Origin: Oceanospirillaceae bacterium
Lineage (GTDB): Bacteria; Pseudomonadota; Gammaproteobacteria; Pseudomonadales; Balneatricaceae
Length of the DNA: 64,000 nucleotides
Assembly: GCA_013215445.1 (NCBI GenBank)
Contig: JABSRA010000011.1
Span: 1 to 64,000 of the forward strand
Direction: 5' to 3'
Shown here: positions 41,399 to 52,231 of the stretch, piece after piece
Numbering within the stretch: the first letter of the stretch is position 1
How the letters are laid out: the number at the start of each line of letters is the position of its first letter
Program-made: the position numbers and the translations under genes
Notes under the pieces: model-generated
Databases searched by the model: none
Seen by the model: only the letters and a program-made list of their open reading frames with translations
What the model was told of the DNA's origin: nothing

Positions 41399-42739
41399 CT
41401 GTTGATTAAAACTTATGACCACCGCTAGGCCCGGGTTATCTTTATCTGTGCTAGCGTCTTTTAGCGTGAGTTGGGCGTGATGTAATTGGCAGATTGTCTC
41501 GACCAGTGACAGCCCCAAGCCGTTACCTTTGGTACTTCTGCTGTGCTCTAAGCGATACATCGGTTGCAGTACTTTTTCTCGTTCTGGCGCGGCGATGCCC
41601 GGGCCGTTATCGCTCACGCATAAGTTATTACCGATACAGCTGAGGGTGATAGTGCTACCCGCTGGGGTGTGGCGCATGGCATTTTCTAATAGGTTCGCCA
41701 GCAGCTGGATAATCAGTTCTCTATCTCCTTGTATCTGTACTTGAGTATCAATTTTTAGCACAAAACGATGCTGGTTGTCTTCAATCACCGGTTGATAAAT
41801 ATCGGCGGTTTCAGTGACTAGTTCTCGCAGCGAAAGGGGAATGAAGCGCTGGCGATACTGTCCCGAGCTCAAGTGCGCAATCCGTAAAATGGCCTCAAAA
41901 GTAGCGATCATTTGATCGCTTTGCTCCAGTGCCTGCTCGATGTTTTGTTTGATTTGCTGAGAGTCTGGTTGAGTTAGCGCCGATTCCAATTTGGCGCGCA
42001 TCCTCGCCATGGGTGTTTTTAAATCGTGGGCGATGTTAGCACTGAGCTCTTTACTCTGGCGCATCAAGGTCTCTAATTGAACCGTGGTTGCATCGATACG
42101 CAGTGCCACGCGATCGAGATCATCGCCGCTTGATTGGGGTGCAATACGGGCGCTTAAATCCCCCGCGGCGATGTTCTCTAAGGTGTTGTGGATATGATTT
42201 AGGCGTCGCTGACTGCGCAGGCCAATGGCAATTGCGGTGACGAGTGTGACGAGTGTGGTTAGTGCGCCCATCCACAAAAAAAGTTTGCTGACATTTTTCA
42301 GTATCCGAAAGCGGGACTCCATGTTAATCGCCATGACCAAGGTCCCCTTGGCTGTCACCGCGCTATATACTCGCCAAAAATCGTCATCATCGGCTATTTC
42401 TAATTCGATATTGTGCAAGCCTGCAGTGCGAAACAGTTGTTTATTTTTAGGTCCAAAAATTTCACCACTAGGGCTCTGCAAGCTGGCGAATAACAGTGGG
42501 CTGAAGGGTAAAATGCTGGCTGGGTCGGCCGTCTCGGCCAACAATGTGGCAAGTTGTTGATGTCGACTGCGCAGTTCAGTATCGGTATTTTCGATAATGT
42601 TTTTGTTGAGCAGCCACGCGCTGGATAATCCGGCTACTAATAAAATCAGTAAAAAAAGCGCCGTCAAAATTACCGCCTGGCGAATCGCAGTCATTTTTGG
42701 CAGGGCGATTAAAAACTTAAGATTGCTCTTCAAGAACAT
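41396..42739 (-). CDS. Sensor histidine kinase (QseC/PmrB-like)
   Basis: A 447-residue kinase with the ATG at 42739, preceded by TGGAG and overlapping the regulator gene's 3' end. There are two membrane helices (about 23-43 and 155-177) with a short periplasmic loop of about 110 residues, then a HAMP domain (NTLENIAAGDLSARI). The H-box is ANIAHDLKTPMARMR, the N-box LANLLENAMRHTP, and the G boxes are VSDNGPGIA and GNGLGLSLVE. It pairs with the response regulator immediately upstream and with a ferric-reductase-like protein. The signal may be a metal or redox cue, by association only. Confidence 0.85.
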   Translation of the reverse strand: MFLKSNLKFLIALPKMTAIRQAVILTALFLLILLVAGLSSAWLLNKNIIENTDTELRSRHQQLATLLAETADPASILPFSPLLFASLQSPSGEIFGPKNKQLFRTAGLHNIELEIADDDDFWRVYSAVTAKGTLVMAINMESRFRILKNVSKLFLWMGALTTLVTLVTAIAIGLRSQRRLNHIHNTLENIAAGDLSARIAPQSSGDDLDRVALRIDATTVQLETLMRQSKELSANIAHDLKTPMARMRAKLESALTQPDSQQIKQNIEQALEQSDQMIATFEAILRIAHLSSGQYRQRFIPLSLRELVTETADIYQPVIEDNQHRFVLKIDTQVQIQGDRELIIQLLANLLENAMRHTPAGSTITLSCIGNNLCVSDNGPGIAAPEREKVLQPMYRLEHSRSTKGNGLGLSLVETICQLHHAQLTLKDASTDKDNPGLAVVISFNQQ

Positions 42740-43400
42740 AACCGGCTCCACGAACAGTTTTAAGTAGTTTTACCGCAAACGGCTTGTCTATTTTATTGCG
42801 CAGGCGGCTGATGTGGGTTTCAACCACACTGGTGGTGGGGTCAAAGCGCAAGTCCCAGACTTTTTCAAGCAGCATCGCCTTGGTTTGAATACGACTGGGG
42901 TGTTTTAAAAAAATCTCTAAGAGTAAAAATTCTTTGGTGTTGAGGGCTATTTTCTGTGGACCTCGATGGCACTGCCGGGTCAGTAAATCTAAGCTTAAAT
43001 CGGCGAAACATAATACTGAATTACTCTCACTTGGAGCGCTGCTATTGCGCCGACCTAAGGCATTCACTCTGGCTAATAATTCGGTAAAAGCAAAGGGTTT
43101 GCCAAGATAATCATCCGCCCCCGCCTCTAGCCCAGTCACTCTATCATCAACTTCGCTGAGTGCGGAGAGAAACAACACCGGCACTGGGTTTTTGGCGGCC
43201 CGCATCGCCTTTAGTACACTGAGCCCATCGAGTCCCGGGGTCATCCTGTCGAGCAATACTAGCTCGTAATCGGTGGTGGTGGCCGCTGCGAGTGCATGGC
43301 GGCCATCGATTAGTAAATCAACCACGTGACCGGCACTATTGAGACCACTCTGGATCCAGGGACCCAGTTCGGCATCATCTTCGAGTAACAAAATTCGCAT
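42717..43400 (-). CDS. OmpR-family response regulator (QseB/PmrA-like)
   Basis: A 227-residue regulator. The receiver has Glu7-Asp8-Asp9, phospho-acceptor Asp51 and LFLSALSEVDDR, then the conserved Lys in YLGKPFAFTELLARV. A C-terminal winged helix ends VETHISRLRNKI...LLKTVRGAGYVLEE. The residues after Asp51 read DRMTPG where most relatives have DLxLPG. It overlaps the 3' end of the ferric-reductase gene by 26 bases and the kinase gene by about 23, a fully coupled operon. Its target is likely the inverted repeat found at 44839 and 41377. Confidence 0.9.
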   Translation of the reverse strand: MRILLLEDDAELGPWIQSGLNSAGHVVDLLIDGRHALAAATTTDYELVLLDRMTPGLDGLSVLKAMRAAKNPVPVLFLSALSEVDDRVTGLEAGADDYLGKPFAFTELLARVNALGRRNSSAPSESNSVLCFADLSLDLLTRQCHRGPQKIALNTKEFLLLEIFLKHPSRIQTKAMLLEKVWDLRFDPTTSVVETHISRLRNKIDKPFAVKLLKTVRGAGYVLEEQS

Positions 43401-44778
43401 TTTTAAGCTGTTCCTTATAGGCGCTGAACATACTGGATAGGGGTAATAATCGTTGGCTAACTTTTTTTAACGCACTCTGGAGTACAGTGATGGCGTCCAA
43501 GCGGCTAGTCATCTTTGGCAGTGTTCCAGTCATATATCTTATCATTGTGTTAAGTGCTTGCGCGTGGCGAAAGTCGAAATTTTCATCTTTTATTACCCCT
43601 AGGCCACGGCCTTGTAAGTAAAAATGGCGGGCGCTTTGTTTAAGGCTATCGGGGCCACACAAATATAGCTGAGCGCTTTGCCAATTGGAGGTTAATAGAT
43701 TGAAGTGGCTGGCAGCTAAGCGTTGCTGTCGGTCTAGAATATACAGTTTAAATTGCGCTAATTTATTTTCATAATGTTGTAACTCGTCAATAATCTGTTG
43801 GCCAAGTGTTTGGCCAGGTGCATAAATTAATTCTATTATCGGGCCCTGATCCGACTTGAGGCTCGCCAGAGCCGCCAGAAAAGGAGTGATTCCCACACCT
43901 GCACCTATCCATAGTTGGCGTTGACGATGGTGCGCAGTGGGGATCACAAACCCACCACCAATACGGTGGATATTGATTTGGTCGGTCAGTTTTAGATCGG
44001 TGGCTAAAAGCTGCGTGTAATCACCGCAGCGATTAATGATAAAGCGCAGCTCATCGCTGTGGGGGGCGCTGGCAATAGTGAAGGGGTGGGCTTCAGATAA
44101 TGTACATTTATCGACACTAATACTGGCAAACTGACCCGCTTGAAATTTAAAGCCTGCAGGTTTTATTAAGCGGATATCAATAGCGCCGGGCAGATGCTGT
44201 ATCTGCTTAATCTGTAGTTTAGTTGGATTTTTCAAATTGACCAAGGTGAATAGCCAGGCAATGATGCCGAGTAGGGCTAAATTTAATTGATTCCACCATA
44301 AAAAACTATCCATGGGAATCGGCGAGGCGGAAAAAAAGCTGTGGAAGACTAAGACCAAAAACAATGGGCCCATCAGCAGGTGGCTTTTTTTCCACCAGTG
44401 GTAGGGGATGATTTTAAGGGCGGAAATACCGCCTAGTAGCAGTAGTGTAAACACTGCAAATTCACCGCTGTCTCCCGCTGTATCACTCAGTGCAGGTACT
44501 ATTGCAGCGAGTGCGTCGTCGGCACTGAGCCAGTGGCCGATACTGGCGATAACAGCACTGTAACCAAACCATCGATGCCATTGGTAGGCTTTGTCAGCTC
44601 CACCTAACAGGGCGTCTATCCAGCGCCATCTGGCCGCTAATATCAGGCTAAAGGCCATTGAGTTGAAGGCGATGATACCGGTGGTAGCGCTGACCAGTTC
44701 ACCGGCGCTCACGCTGCCTACGGCTAACGCTAGGTGGGCGCTAATTAATAGACTGGCAGATAGGTAAAGGGTTTTCAT
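43375..44778 (-). CDS. Ferric reductase-like transmembrane flavoprotein
   Basis: A 467-residue protein. The first 200 residues carry about six transmembrane segments, with histidines in YQWHRWFGYSAVIASIGHWL (about 65-84), SHLLMG and LVFHSFF that could hold b-type haems. A FAD-binding beta-barrel follows (FKFQAGQFASI, then EAHPFTIASAPHSDELRFII), and an NAD(P)-binding domain has GAGVGITPFLAAL and LYLCGPDSL. This is the FRE/NOX-like ferric or cupric reductase layout. About 85 extra residues at the C-terminus have no clear match. It leads an operon with a two-component system. GAGG precedes the ATG. Confidence 0.85.
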   Translation of the reverse strand: MKTLYLSASLLISAHLALAVGSVSAGELVSATTGIIAFNSMAFSLILAARWRWIDALLGGADKAYQWHRWFGYSAVIASIGHWLSADDALAAIVPALSDTAGDSGEFAVFTLLLLGGISALKIIPYHWWKKSHLLMGPLFLVLVFHSFFSASPIPMDSFLWWNQLNLALLGIIAWLFTLVNLKNPTKLQIKQIQHLPGAIDIRLIKPAGFKFQAGQFASISVDKCTLSEAHPFTIASAPHSDELRFIINRCGDYTQLLATDLKLTDQINIHRIGGGFVIPTAHHRQRQLWIGAGVGITPFLAALASLKSDQGPIIELIYAPGQTLGQQIIDELQHYENKLAQFKLYILDRQQRLAASHFNLLTSNWQSAQLYLCGPDSLKQSARHFYLQGRGLGVIKDENFDFRHAQALNTMIRYMTGTLPKMTSRLDAITVLQSALKKVSQRLLPLSSMFSAYKEQLKNANFVTRR

Positions 44779-44838
44779 GTTTGTATCCTCTTTTGCTTTT
44801 GATAAGTTTAAAAGAGGTGGCTGTCATCAATCTGGCAG

Positions 44839-44862
44839 TTAGCTTACAAAGATGTAAGCTAA
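44839..44862. promoter_or_regulatory. Inverted repeat, probable response-regulator site (copy 2)
   Basis: TTAGCTTACA (44839-44848), spacer AAGA, TGTAAGCTAA (44853-44862): perfect 10-base arms, 60 bases upstream of the ferric-reductase start. A close copy lies at 41377-41398, upstream of the small membrane protein gene. Confidence 0.75.
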
Positions 44863-45163
44863 CCTTAGAGTGATTGTTGACTATGCTCTGAGGTGGGGTT
44901 TAGCCAGTGTTTGTCATACTTTACAGCTTACTTTAATAGTGCGTTTTTTTAGTTTTGGGCATAAAAAGGCAGGTTTTTGCAACTATGTGCTAGCGTAAAA
45001 CTATTTAGTCTGTGCGGGGGAATTTCTTTTTGTGGGATAAATTAGCGATTGAATAGTAGGCTTAAACTAGGCCTGAGTAGCCGCTTTTTAAAGGTTTTTA
45101 GCTGAGAAAACTAAGGAATTTACGGGCAATACCATATTGGAAATAGGTAAAAAGTAGTAGACA

Positions 45164-45190
45164 CAAAAAAGCCTCACAAAGTGAGGCTTT
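45164..45190 (-). terminator. Intrinsic terminator of fabAB
   Basis: GCCTCAC (45171-45177), AAA, GTGAGGC (45181-45187). On the minus strand the stem is followed by at least six U's, 20 bases past the fabB stop. Confidence 0.85.
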
Positions 45191-45209
45191 CATCAAACAT
45201 CTAAAAATA

Positions 45210-46424
45210 TTAGATCTTTTCAAATACCAAGGTAGAGTTAGTGCCGCCAAAACCAAAACTGTTAGACATCACGCGCTTCAGCTCAACGTTATCCTTACGC
45301 TCTAAAACCAGTGGCAGTCCCGCAGCTTCAGCATCGACTTCTTCAATGTTTGCAGAGGCGCAAATGAAGTTGTGCTGCTGCATCAGTAGGCAGTATATTG
45401 CCTCTTGAACACCAGTGGCGCCGAGTGAGTGGCCTGTCAGAGACTTGGTGGAGCTTACCGGTGGCATGTCAGCGCCGAAAGTGGCTTTCATGGCCTTGAG
45501 CTCTTGCATGTCACCAGCAGGTGTTGAAGTGCCGTGTGAATTGATGTAATCAATATCACCTTCCACTGTGCTCATTGCCTGTTGCATGCAGCGTACAGCG
45601 CCTTCGCCTGAGGGAGAGACCATGTCGTAACCGTCAGAGGTGGCGCCGTAGCCCACTAGCTCAGCATATATCTTAGCGCCACGCGCTTTCGCGTGTTCGT
45701 ACTCTTCCACGACTAACATGCCACCGCCACCGGCGATAACAAAACCGTCACGGTTGGCGTCGTAGGCGCGAGAGGCTTTCTCAGGCGTATCATTATATTT
45801 GGTAGACAGGGCTCCCATTGCATCAAACATCATGCTCAGCGACCAGTGTAGCTCTTCTCCGCCACCGGCAAAAACGATGTCTTGCTTGCCCAGCTGAATT
45901 TGCTCCATGGCACTGCCAATACAGTGTGCACTAGTAGCGCAGGCGGAAGTTATCGAGTAATTGACGCCTTTGATTTTAAACGGTGTCGCAAGACAGGCAG
46001 AAACAGTACTGCCCATGGTACGAGTTACGCGGTATGGCCCGACACGGCGGATGCCCTTAGTGCGTAAAATATCAGCAGCTTCAATAATGTCGGCGGAGGA
46101 TGCGCCGCCTGATCCGGCAATTAGGCCGGTGCGGACATTCGAGACTTGCTCGTCACTAAGGCCGGCATCTTTAATTGCCTGCTCCATTGAAACGTATGCA
46201 TAAGCGGCCGCATTACCCATAAAACGGCGCAATTTACGATCGATCAATGCTTCGACATCGAAATTTTCGATGCTGCCGGCAACGTGGCTGCGAAAGCCCA
46301 TCTCTTTATATTCTTCTTGAAATTTAATGCCAGAGCGACCGGTTTTTAGTGACTCTAATACTGTTTCTTGGTCTTGGCCTATGCAAGATACGATACCCAT
46401 ACCTGTAATTACGACACGTTTCAT
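45210..46424 (-). CDS. fabB: 3-oxoacyl-[acyl-carrier-protein] synthase I (FabB)
   Basis: A 404-residue condensing enzyme. The Cys-His-His catalytic triad is visible in [13 protein letters not shown] (Cys near 162), [12 protein letters not shown] and [23 protein letters not shown] at the N-terminus and [15 protein letters not shown] at the C-terminus frame the thiolase fold. FabB elongates cis-3-decenoyl-ACP and so commits carbon to unsaturated fatty acids. It follows fabA with a 35-base gap on the same strand, the standard fabA-fabB pair. Confidence 0.95.
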   Translation of the reverse strand: MKRVVITGMGIVSCIGQDQETVLESLKTGRSGIKFQEEYKEMGFRSHVAGSIENFDVEALIDRKLRRFMGNAAAYAYVSMEQAIKDAGLSDEQVSNVRTGLIAGSGGASSADIIEAADILRTKGIRRVGPYRVTRTMGSTVSACLATPFKIKGVNYSITSACATSAHCIGSAMEQIQLGKQDIVFAGGGEELHWSLSMMFDAMGALSTKYNDTPEKASRAYDANRDGFVIAGGGGMLVVEEYEHAKARGAKIYAELVGYGATSDGYDMVSPSGEGAVRCMQQAMSTVEGDIDYINSHGTSTPAGDMQELKAMKATFGADMPPVSSTKSLTGHSLGATGVQEAIYCLLMQQHNFICASANIEEVDAEAAGLPLVLERKDNVELKRVMSNSFGFGGTNSTLVFEKI

Positions 46425-46459
46425 TGGGAATCTCCTTAATATCGTTGAGTAGTGTTGGA

Positions 46460-46975
46460 TTAAAAGTCGTCGGTGGACTGAAATAAGCCGACTTTCAAGT
46501 CTTTGGCCGAGTAGATTTCTTTACCGTCAACGGACATTGTCGCATCCGCAATACCCATTATTAGTCTGCGCTCGATGAGGCGCTTAATGGTAATTTTATA
46601 GGTAACTTTTTTAGCGCTAGGCAATACTTGACCAAAGAATTTAACTTCACCTGAGCCCAGTGCGCGTCCCTTACCCGGATTGCCCTTCCAGCCGAGGAAG
46701 AAACCAACCAACTGCCACATGGCGTCTAGGCCTAAGCAGCCGGGCATCACTGGATCGGTGGGAAAGTGGCAATCAAAAAACCAAAGGTCCGGATGAATAT
46801 CCAGTTCGGCGATGATCTCACCTTTGCCGTGTTCGCCGCCATCGGCAGAGATAGAAACAATGCGATCCATCATCAGCATATTACCGATTGGAAGACGGGC
46901 GTTGCCAAGGCCGAACATGTCACCATTGCCACAGCTTAAAAGCTCGTCGCGGTTAAATGAAGAAGGTCTAGTCAT
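46460..46975 (-). CDS. fabA: 3-hydroxydecanoyl-ACP dehydratase/isomerase (FabA)
   Basis: A 171-residue single hot-dog protein, with the ATG at 46975 chosen because it gives the family N-terminus [13 protein letters not shown] and normal length. The catalytic His is in [13 protein letters not shown] and the Asp in [10 protein letters not shown]. It dehydrates 3-hydroxydecanoyl-ACP and isomerises the product to the cis-3 form, the entry step of anaerobic unsaturated fatty acid synthesis. Operon with fabB downstream. The AT-rich region upstream likely carries the promoter; no FabR or FadR box was identified. Confidence 0.95.
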   Translation of the reverse strand: MTRPSSFNRDELLSCGNGDMFGLGNARLPIGNMLMMDRIVSISADGGEHGKGEIIAELDIHPDLWFFDCHFPTDPVMPGCLGLDAMWQLVGFFLGWKGNPGKGRALGSGEVKFFGQVLPSAKKVTYKITIKRLIERRLIMGIADATMSVDGKEIYSAKDLKVGLFQSTDDF

Positions 46976-47213
46976 GTGAATAATTATTCTCATCTTAAGA
47001 AATATCGGCCGATTATACCGATTGTGGTGCGCTTAGGCACCTTTTACCCGTTAAAAAACCAATTTCTGTCAGTTTATTTATAGGATTGACGAAAAAGCAT
47101 ATAAAGATCAGTCTGTTGAATAATTCTGTTGCAGAGGTTGTTTGTTTTTGAAACAGTCTTGGTAGGCGGGATTTTGATTAGTGGTGAGAGCAAATAGTGC
47201 TCTCACCGGATGT

Positions 47214-48194
47214 TTACGAGGTTCTCTTGACTGCTAAATGGGCGAGTGTGATCAACGTTTCTTTGAAACTAGAGTCCTTAATAGCCTGTAAGCTGTCTAT
47301 CGCCAATTGGGATTGATGCCGCGCTTGTTGCTGAGTGTAATGGATGGCGTTAGTGGCTTTAACTGCATCCAGTACTGGGGTGAGGTCTTCGAGTCCACCT
47401 TCACGGATGGCGCGGCGAATGAGTTTTCTCTGCTCTGGAGCTGCTTCTTTCATCGCTTGAATTAAGGGCAGTGTTACCTTGCCTTCGGCGAGGTCATCAC
47501 CGGTGTTTTTGCCCATCTCTGCGGCGCTGGATAGATAGTCCATAACATCGTCGATTAGCTGAAAGGCAATCCCTAAATGCCTGCCATAATCCTTTAGTGC
47601 CTGACGCTCATCTGCTGAAGCATCGGCTAAGATAGCCCCCGTTTCGGTGGCCGCCTCAAATAACATGGCGGTTTTGCCGATGATTACCTTCATATAATCA
47701 GCTTCACTGAGATCGGGGTTGCGACTGTTTAATAATTGCAGTACTTCGCCCTCGGCAATGACGTTGGTCGCATGAGAGATCACTTGCATAATCTCTAATT
47801 TGCCAATTTCTACCATGATTTGAAAAGCGCGTGAATAGAGAAAGTCGCCGACCAAGACGCTAGGTGCATTGCCCCATTTTGCGTTAGCGGTATCTTTACC
47901 GCGGCGTAGATCGGAGTTATCTACCACGTCGTCATGGAGCAGTGTTGCCGTGTGTATAAACTCGATGGTGGCGGCAAGTTTTATGTGGTCGTTTTGCTGA
48001 TCTTTGCCTGGATATTGGCAGGCATTACAGGCGAGCAGTACCAGCAGGGGTCTAAAGCGCTTGCCGCCACTTTCTACTATATAGTGGCCAATTTTTTCAA
48101 CAAGCGGTACGTTAGATCCTAAATGATTGATAATAAAGCTATTTACTTTTTCAAACTGTGGTTCGATCTGCGAATTTAACTGATGTGGCTGCAT
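47214..48194 (-). CDS. ispB: Octaprenyl diphosphate synthase-like trans-prenyltransferase
   Basis: A 326-residue polyprenyl synthase with GGKRFRPLLVLLA, the first Asp-rich motif LLHDDVVDNSDLRRG (about 90-104) and the second, FQLIDDVMDY. The medium-length residues before the first motif and overall size match IspB, which makes the ubiquinone side chain. It diverges from rplU-rpmA across about 345 bases, the conserved gammaproteobacterial arrangement. Chain length (C40 or C45) cannot be told. Confidence 0.95.
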   Translation of the reverse strand: MQPHQLNSQIEPQFEKVNSFIINHLGSNVPLVEKIGHYIVESGGKRFRPLLVLLACNACQYPGKDQQNDHIKLAATIEFIHTATLLHDDVVDNSDLRRGKDTANAKWGNAPSVLVGDFLYSRAFQIMVEIGKLEIMQVISHATNVIAEGEVLQLLNSRNPDLSEADYMKVIIGKTAMLFEAATETGAILADASADERQALKDYGRHLGIAFQLIDDVMDYLSSAAEMGKNTGDDLAEGKVTLPLIQAMKEAAPEQRKLIRRAIREGGLEDLTPVLDAVKATNAIHYTQQQARHQSQLAIDSLQAIKDSSFKETLITLAHLAVKRTS

Positions 48195-48539
48195 ATAGTT
48201 GTTAGTTCTATAGTATATAAGATAGACGAATGCTAGGGGGTGACTCAGTGTCTGTCAAGCGTATAGGGGTAGTCAGTAGGTTAAAATGCGATAAGTTCAG
48301 CCCAAAATGTTAGATTATTGGTTGGCGTCAATAGATTAGGCTCAATGGTTTCCATGGTAGAAAACCAGTGTTTCAATTAGGGCTTGAGATTTGCGTGCTT
48401 TTACTATAAAATCTCGCGCCCTAAGCTTGTCCAACCTTTTAGACTGTGTTCGCACATTTCTAAGCTCCCTGTTATATGGCATTGCCAATAGAAGCAGGTT
48501 CATTTTAGTAGCCGGGCAGGCGTAAACTGGAGAGAAAAA
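48195..48539. promoter_or_regulatory. ispB / rplU divergent promoter region
   Basis: About 345 bases. A plausible promoter for rplU is TTGAGA (48384-48389), a 15-base spacer and TATAAA (48405-48410), leaving a leader of roughly 120 bases. GGAGAG precedes the rplU ATG. No leader structure could be assigned with confidence. Confidence 0.4.
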
Positions 48540-48851
48540 ATGTTTGCAGTAATTGTAAGCGGCGGTAAGCAGTACCGTGTAGAAGAAGGCTATACTCTTA
48601 AATTAGAGAAATTAGCTGTTGAAGCTGGATCTAGCATCGATTTCGACCGTGTTTTAATGGTTGGAGACGGTGACGACATTAAAGTCGGTGAGCCAGTGGT
48701 TAGTGGTGCTAAAGTTACTGCTGAAGTAATTAGTCACGGTCGTGGTGAGAAAGTTACAATCATCAAGTTCCGTCGTCGTAAGCACTCAATGACACGTCAG
48801 GGTCACCGTCAATGGTACACTGAAGTTAAAATCACAGGCATCAGCGCTTAA
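48540..48851 (+). CDS. rplU: 50S ribosomal protein L21
   Basis: A 103-residue protein starting [17 protein letters not shown], with [21 protein letters not shown] near the C-terminus, the L21 signature. It binds 23S rRNA. First gene of rplU-rpmA, 22 bases before rpmA. Confidence 0.98.
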   Translation: MFAVIVSGGKQYRVEEGYTLKLEKLAVEAGSSIDFDRVLMVGDGDDIKVGEPVVSGAKVTAEVISHGRGEKVTIIKFRRRKHSMTRQGHRQWYTEVKITGISA

Positions 48852-48873
48852 GCGCTTTGATAGGAGATAACTC

Positions 48874-49131
48874 ATGGCTCATAAGAAAGCTGGTGGTTCT
48901 ACTAAGAACGGTCGCGACTCCAATGCCAAGCGCTTAGGTGTTAAGCGCTTCGGTGGTCAGGTAGTCTTGGCTGGAAACATCCTTGTTCGTCAGCGTGGAA
49001 CTAAATTCCACCCTGGTGTTAACGTAGGTTGTGGTAAAGACCACACTTTATTCGCCAAGGCGGATGGTGTTGTTAAATTTGAAGTTAAAGGCCCGAAAAA
49101 TCGCAAGTACATTACTATTGTAACTGCATAG
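48874..49131 (+). CDS. rpmA: 50S ribosomal protein L27
   Basis: An 85-residue protein beginning [20 protein letters not shown], the classical L27 N-terminus that reaches towards the peptidyl transferase centre. [23 protein letters not shown] follows. GATAGGAGAT ribosome-binding site. A terminator lies 22 bases past the stop. Confidence 0.98.
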   Translation: MAHKKAGGSTKNGRDSNAKRLGVKRFGGQVVLAGNILVRQRGTKFHPGVNVGCGKDHTLFAKADGVVKFEVKGPKNRKYITIVTA

Positions 49132-49152
49132 TCGGCGTTTTTGATCATAAAG

Positions 49153-49180
49153 AGCTCCGCTTGCGCGGGGCTTTTTTTTT
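49153..49180 (+). terminator. Intrinsic terminator after rpmA
   Basis: AGCTCCGC (49153-49160) pairs with GCGGGGCT (49165-49172), with one G-U pair and a 4-base loop, followed by a run of eight to nine T's. Confidence 0.9.
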
Positions 49181-49326
49181 GGCTGTTGATCAGTGTTAAG
49201 ATAGTCTGTGTCTATCCGGTGTTTGCAGTTGATTGTAATGGATGTATTGCAATGCAAGTGTGAATACTGATAAGAGCAAGATTGGTTTTTTTTGTGTGGT
49301 ATTCAAGTAGTTTTTGGGAGATATAA

Positions 49327-50535
<1,209 letters not shown>

Positions 50536-50581
50536 TCCGTGGGCTATTGTTGTGTAGTTGGTATTTGAGTAGGGGTTGGTC

Positions 50582-51706
50582 GTGGCAGGTGAACGCGCAG
50601 TATTGAAAAAATCTCGGCGGTGGGTGGTTAAATTTGGCAGTGCACTGCTCACCAATGATGGGAAGGGCTTGGATAATGCTGCCATTGCCGGTTGGGTTGA
50701 TCAGTTGGTGGCGTTAAAGCAGCAAGGGGTCGAGGTGGTGCTGGTGTCTTCGGGGGCTATTGCCGAAGGTATGACTCGGCTGGGTTGGGATAAGCGCCCG
50801 GCGCAAGTTCACAAATTGCAGGCGGCGGCGGCAATCGGTCAAATGGGGCTGGTGCAAGTCTACGAGAAAAATTTCGCGCGCCACCAAGTGCAGACGGCAC
50901 AGATATTATTAACCCATGATGATCTTGCCGATCGCAAGCGCTATCTAAATGCCAGAGGCACGCTCTGTACTCTATTGGAGTTGGGTGTGGTGCCGGTGGT
51001 CAACGAGAACGATACGGTGATCACCGATGAAATTAAGTTTGGTGATAATGATACGCTGGCGGCGCTAGTGGCTAATTTGGTTGAGGCTGAGGCGGTTATT
51101 TTGCTAACTGACCAGCTCGGTTTATATGATGCTGACCCCCGAGTAGATCCAAGTTCGCAGCTGATCGTGCAGGCAGAGGCAGATGATCCTATGATAGCCG
51201 CTGTCGCGGGAGATGGTGGGGCGCTGGGGCGTGGTGGGATGGTCACTAAGGTGCGTGCAGCCAAACTGGCAGCACGTTCCGGTGCGGTGACCGTGATCGC
51301 CAGTGGTCGGGTGAAAAATATCTTGTTGGAAGTTCGTGCAGGTCTGGAGGTGGGTACGTTGATTACCCCTTCAAGCTCTCCTATAGCGGCACGCAAGCAG
51401 TGGTTGGCAGGGCATCTACAGGTAAAGGGTAGGTTGGTTATCGACGATGGTGCTGCGCAGGCGATGTGCCAGCGGGGAAAAAGTTTATTACCTGCCGGGG
51501 TAGTGTCGGCAGAAGGTGAGTTCTCCCGTGGTGAGATGGTGCTGATTGTGGATGTTAAAGGTGTAGAGCTGGCTCGTGGTTTGGTTAATTATAGTGTGCA
51601 CAATGCCCAGTCAATACTGGGTTTGCCAAGTGCTAAGATTGCCGTGGCGATTGGCTTCGTTAACGAAGACGAGTTGGTGCACCGTGATAATCTCGCGCTG
51701 AGCTAA
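50582..51706 (+). CDS. proB: Glutamate 5-kinase (ProB)
   Basis: A 374-residue protein started at GTG 50582, with AGGGG 6 bases upstream. An amino-acid-kinase domain ([72 protein letters not shown]) is followed by a C-terminal PUA domain (about 280-374). It phosphorylates glutamate in the first step of proline synthesis and is normally feedback-inhibited by proline. Follows obgE, as in Pseudomonas. Convergent with rpsT. Confidence 0.95.
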   Translation: MAGERAVLKKSRRWVVKFGSALLTNDGKGLDNAAIAGWVDQLVALKQQGVEVVLVSSGAIAEGMTRLGWDKRPAQVHKLQAAAAIGQMGLVQVYEKNFARHQVQTAQILLTHDDLADRKRYLNARGTLCTLLELGVVPVVNENDTVITDEIKFGDNDTLAALVANLVEAEAVILLTDQLGLYDADPRVDPSSQLIVQAEADDPMIAAVAGDGGALGRGGMVTKVRAAKLAARSGAVTVIASGRVKNILLEVRAGLEVGTLITPSSSPIAARKQWLAGHLQVKGRLVIDDGAAQAMCQRGKSLLPAGVVSAEGEFSRGEMVLIVDVKGVELARGLVNYSVHNAQSILGLPSAKIAVAIGFVNEDELVHRDNLALS

Positions 51707-51743
51707 TGGTTTGAGTGTTCCTAATGGGCTAAAAAATAGTCAT

Positions 51744-51772
51744 AAAAAAACCGGCGTTGGCCGGTTTTTTTT
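51744..51772. terminator. Bidirectional terminator between proB and rpsT
   Basis: CCGGC-GTTG-GCCGG with seven A's before and eight T's after. It serves proB on the plus strand and rpsT on the minus strand. A second small stem, GAGCAC...GTGCTC (51777-51797), lies between it and the rpsT stop. Confidence 0.9.
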
Positions 51773-51806
51773 GATTGAGCACAAAGTTGAGTGCTCGGTA
51801 AGATCG

Positions 51807-52070
51807 TTAAGCGAGTGCTTTGATCTTGATGTTCATTCTGCTTTTCAGACGGGCGATCTTGTTTTTAGTAAAGATACCTTTACTAACAGATGCATCTAAA
51901 ACAGGTTGAGCAGTTTTGTAAATTTCAGTGGCAACAGCTTTGTCGCCAGCTTCAATTGCCGCGGCAACTTTCTTCATGTAAGTACGAGTCATGGAGCGAA
52001 AGCTAGCGTTGTGTTGACGACGCTTTTCCGCTTGACGGGCACGTTTTTTTGATCCTGCGGAATTCGCCAT
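51807..52070 (-). CDS. rpsT: 30S ribosomal protein S20
   Basis: An 87-residue basic helical protein beginning [23 protein letters not shown], with [15 protein letters not shown] in the middle and the usual ending in KIKALA. It binds 16S rRNA at the base of the 30S body. Diverges from murJ, the usual gammaproteobacterial arrangement. Confidence 0.97.
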   Translation of the reverse strand: MANSAGSKKRARQAEKRRQHNASFRSMTRTYMKKVAAAIEAGDKAVATEIYKTAQPVLDASVSKGIFTKNKIARLKSRMNIKIKALA

Positions 52071-52231
52071 GATCTTGCTCCTAGTAGAATATGTTTCGGT
52101 AAGCGTTGTGCTTAGCCGTAAAATAAGAGGCGAGATTATTCATATTTATTGACTTGATGTCAATAAAAACAAGATATTTTATGCAACAACGCGTAATATT
52201 TCTGCCTTCAGCCACAAATTGAGGGGAAATA

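Larger units (their letters stand above)
44779..45209. promoter_or_regulatory. Intergenic region: regulator site and fabB terminator
   Basis: About 430 bases. Its left end holds the promoter and inverted repeat of the ferric-reductase operon, its right end the terminator of fabB. The middle (about 44880-45150) is AT-rich and shows nothing recognisable. Confidence 0.5.
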
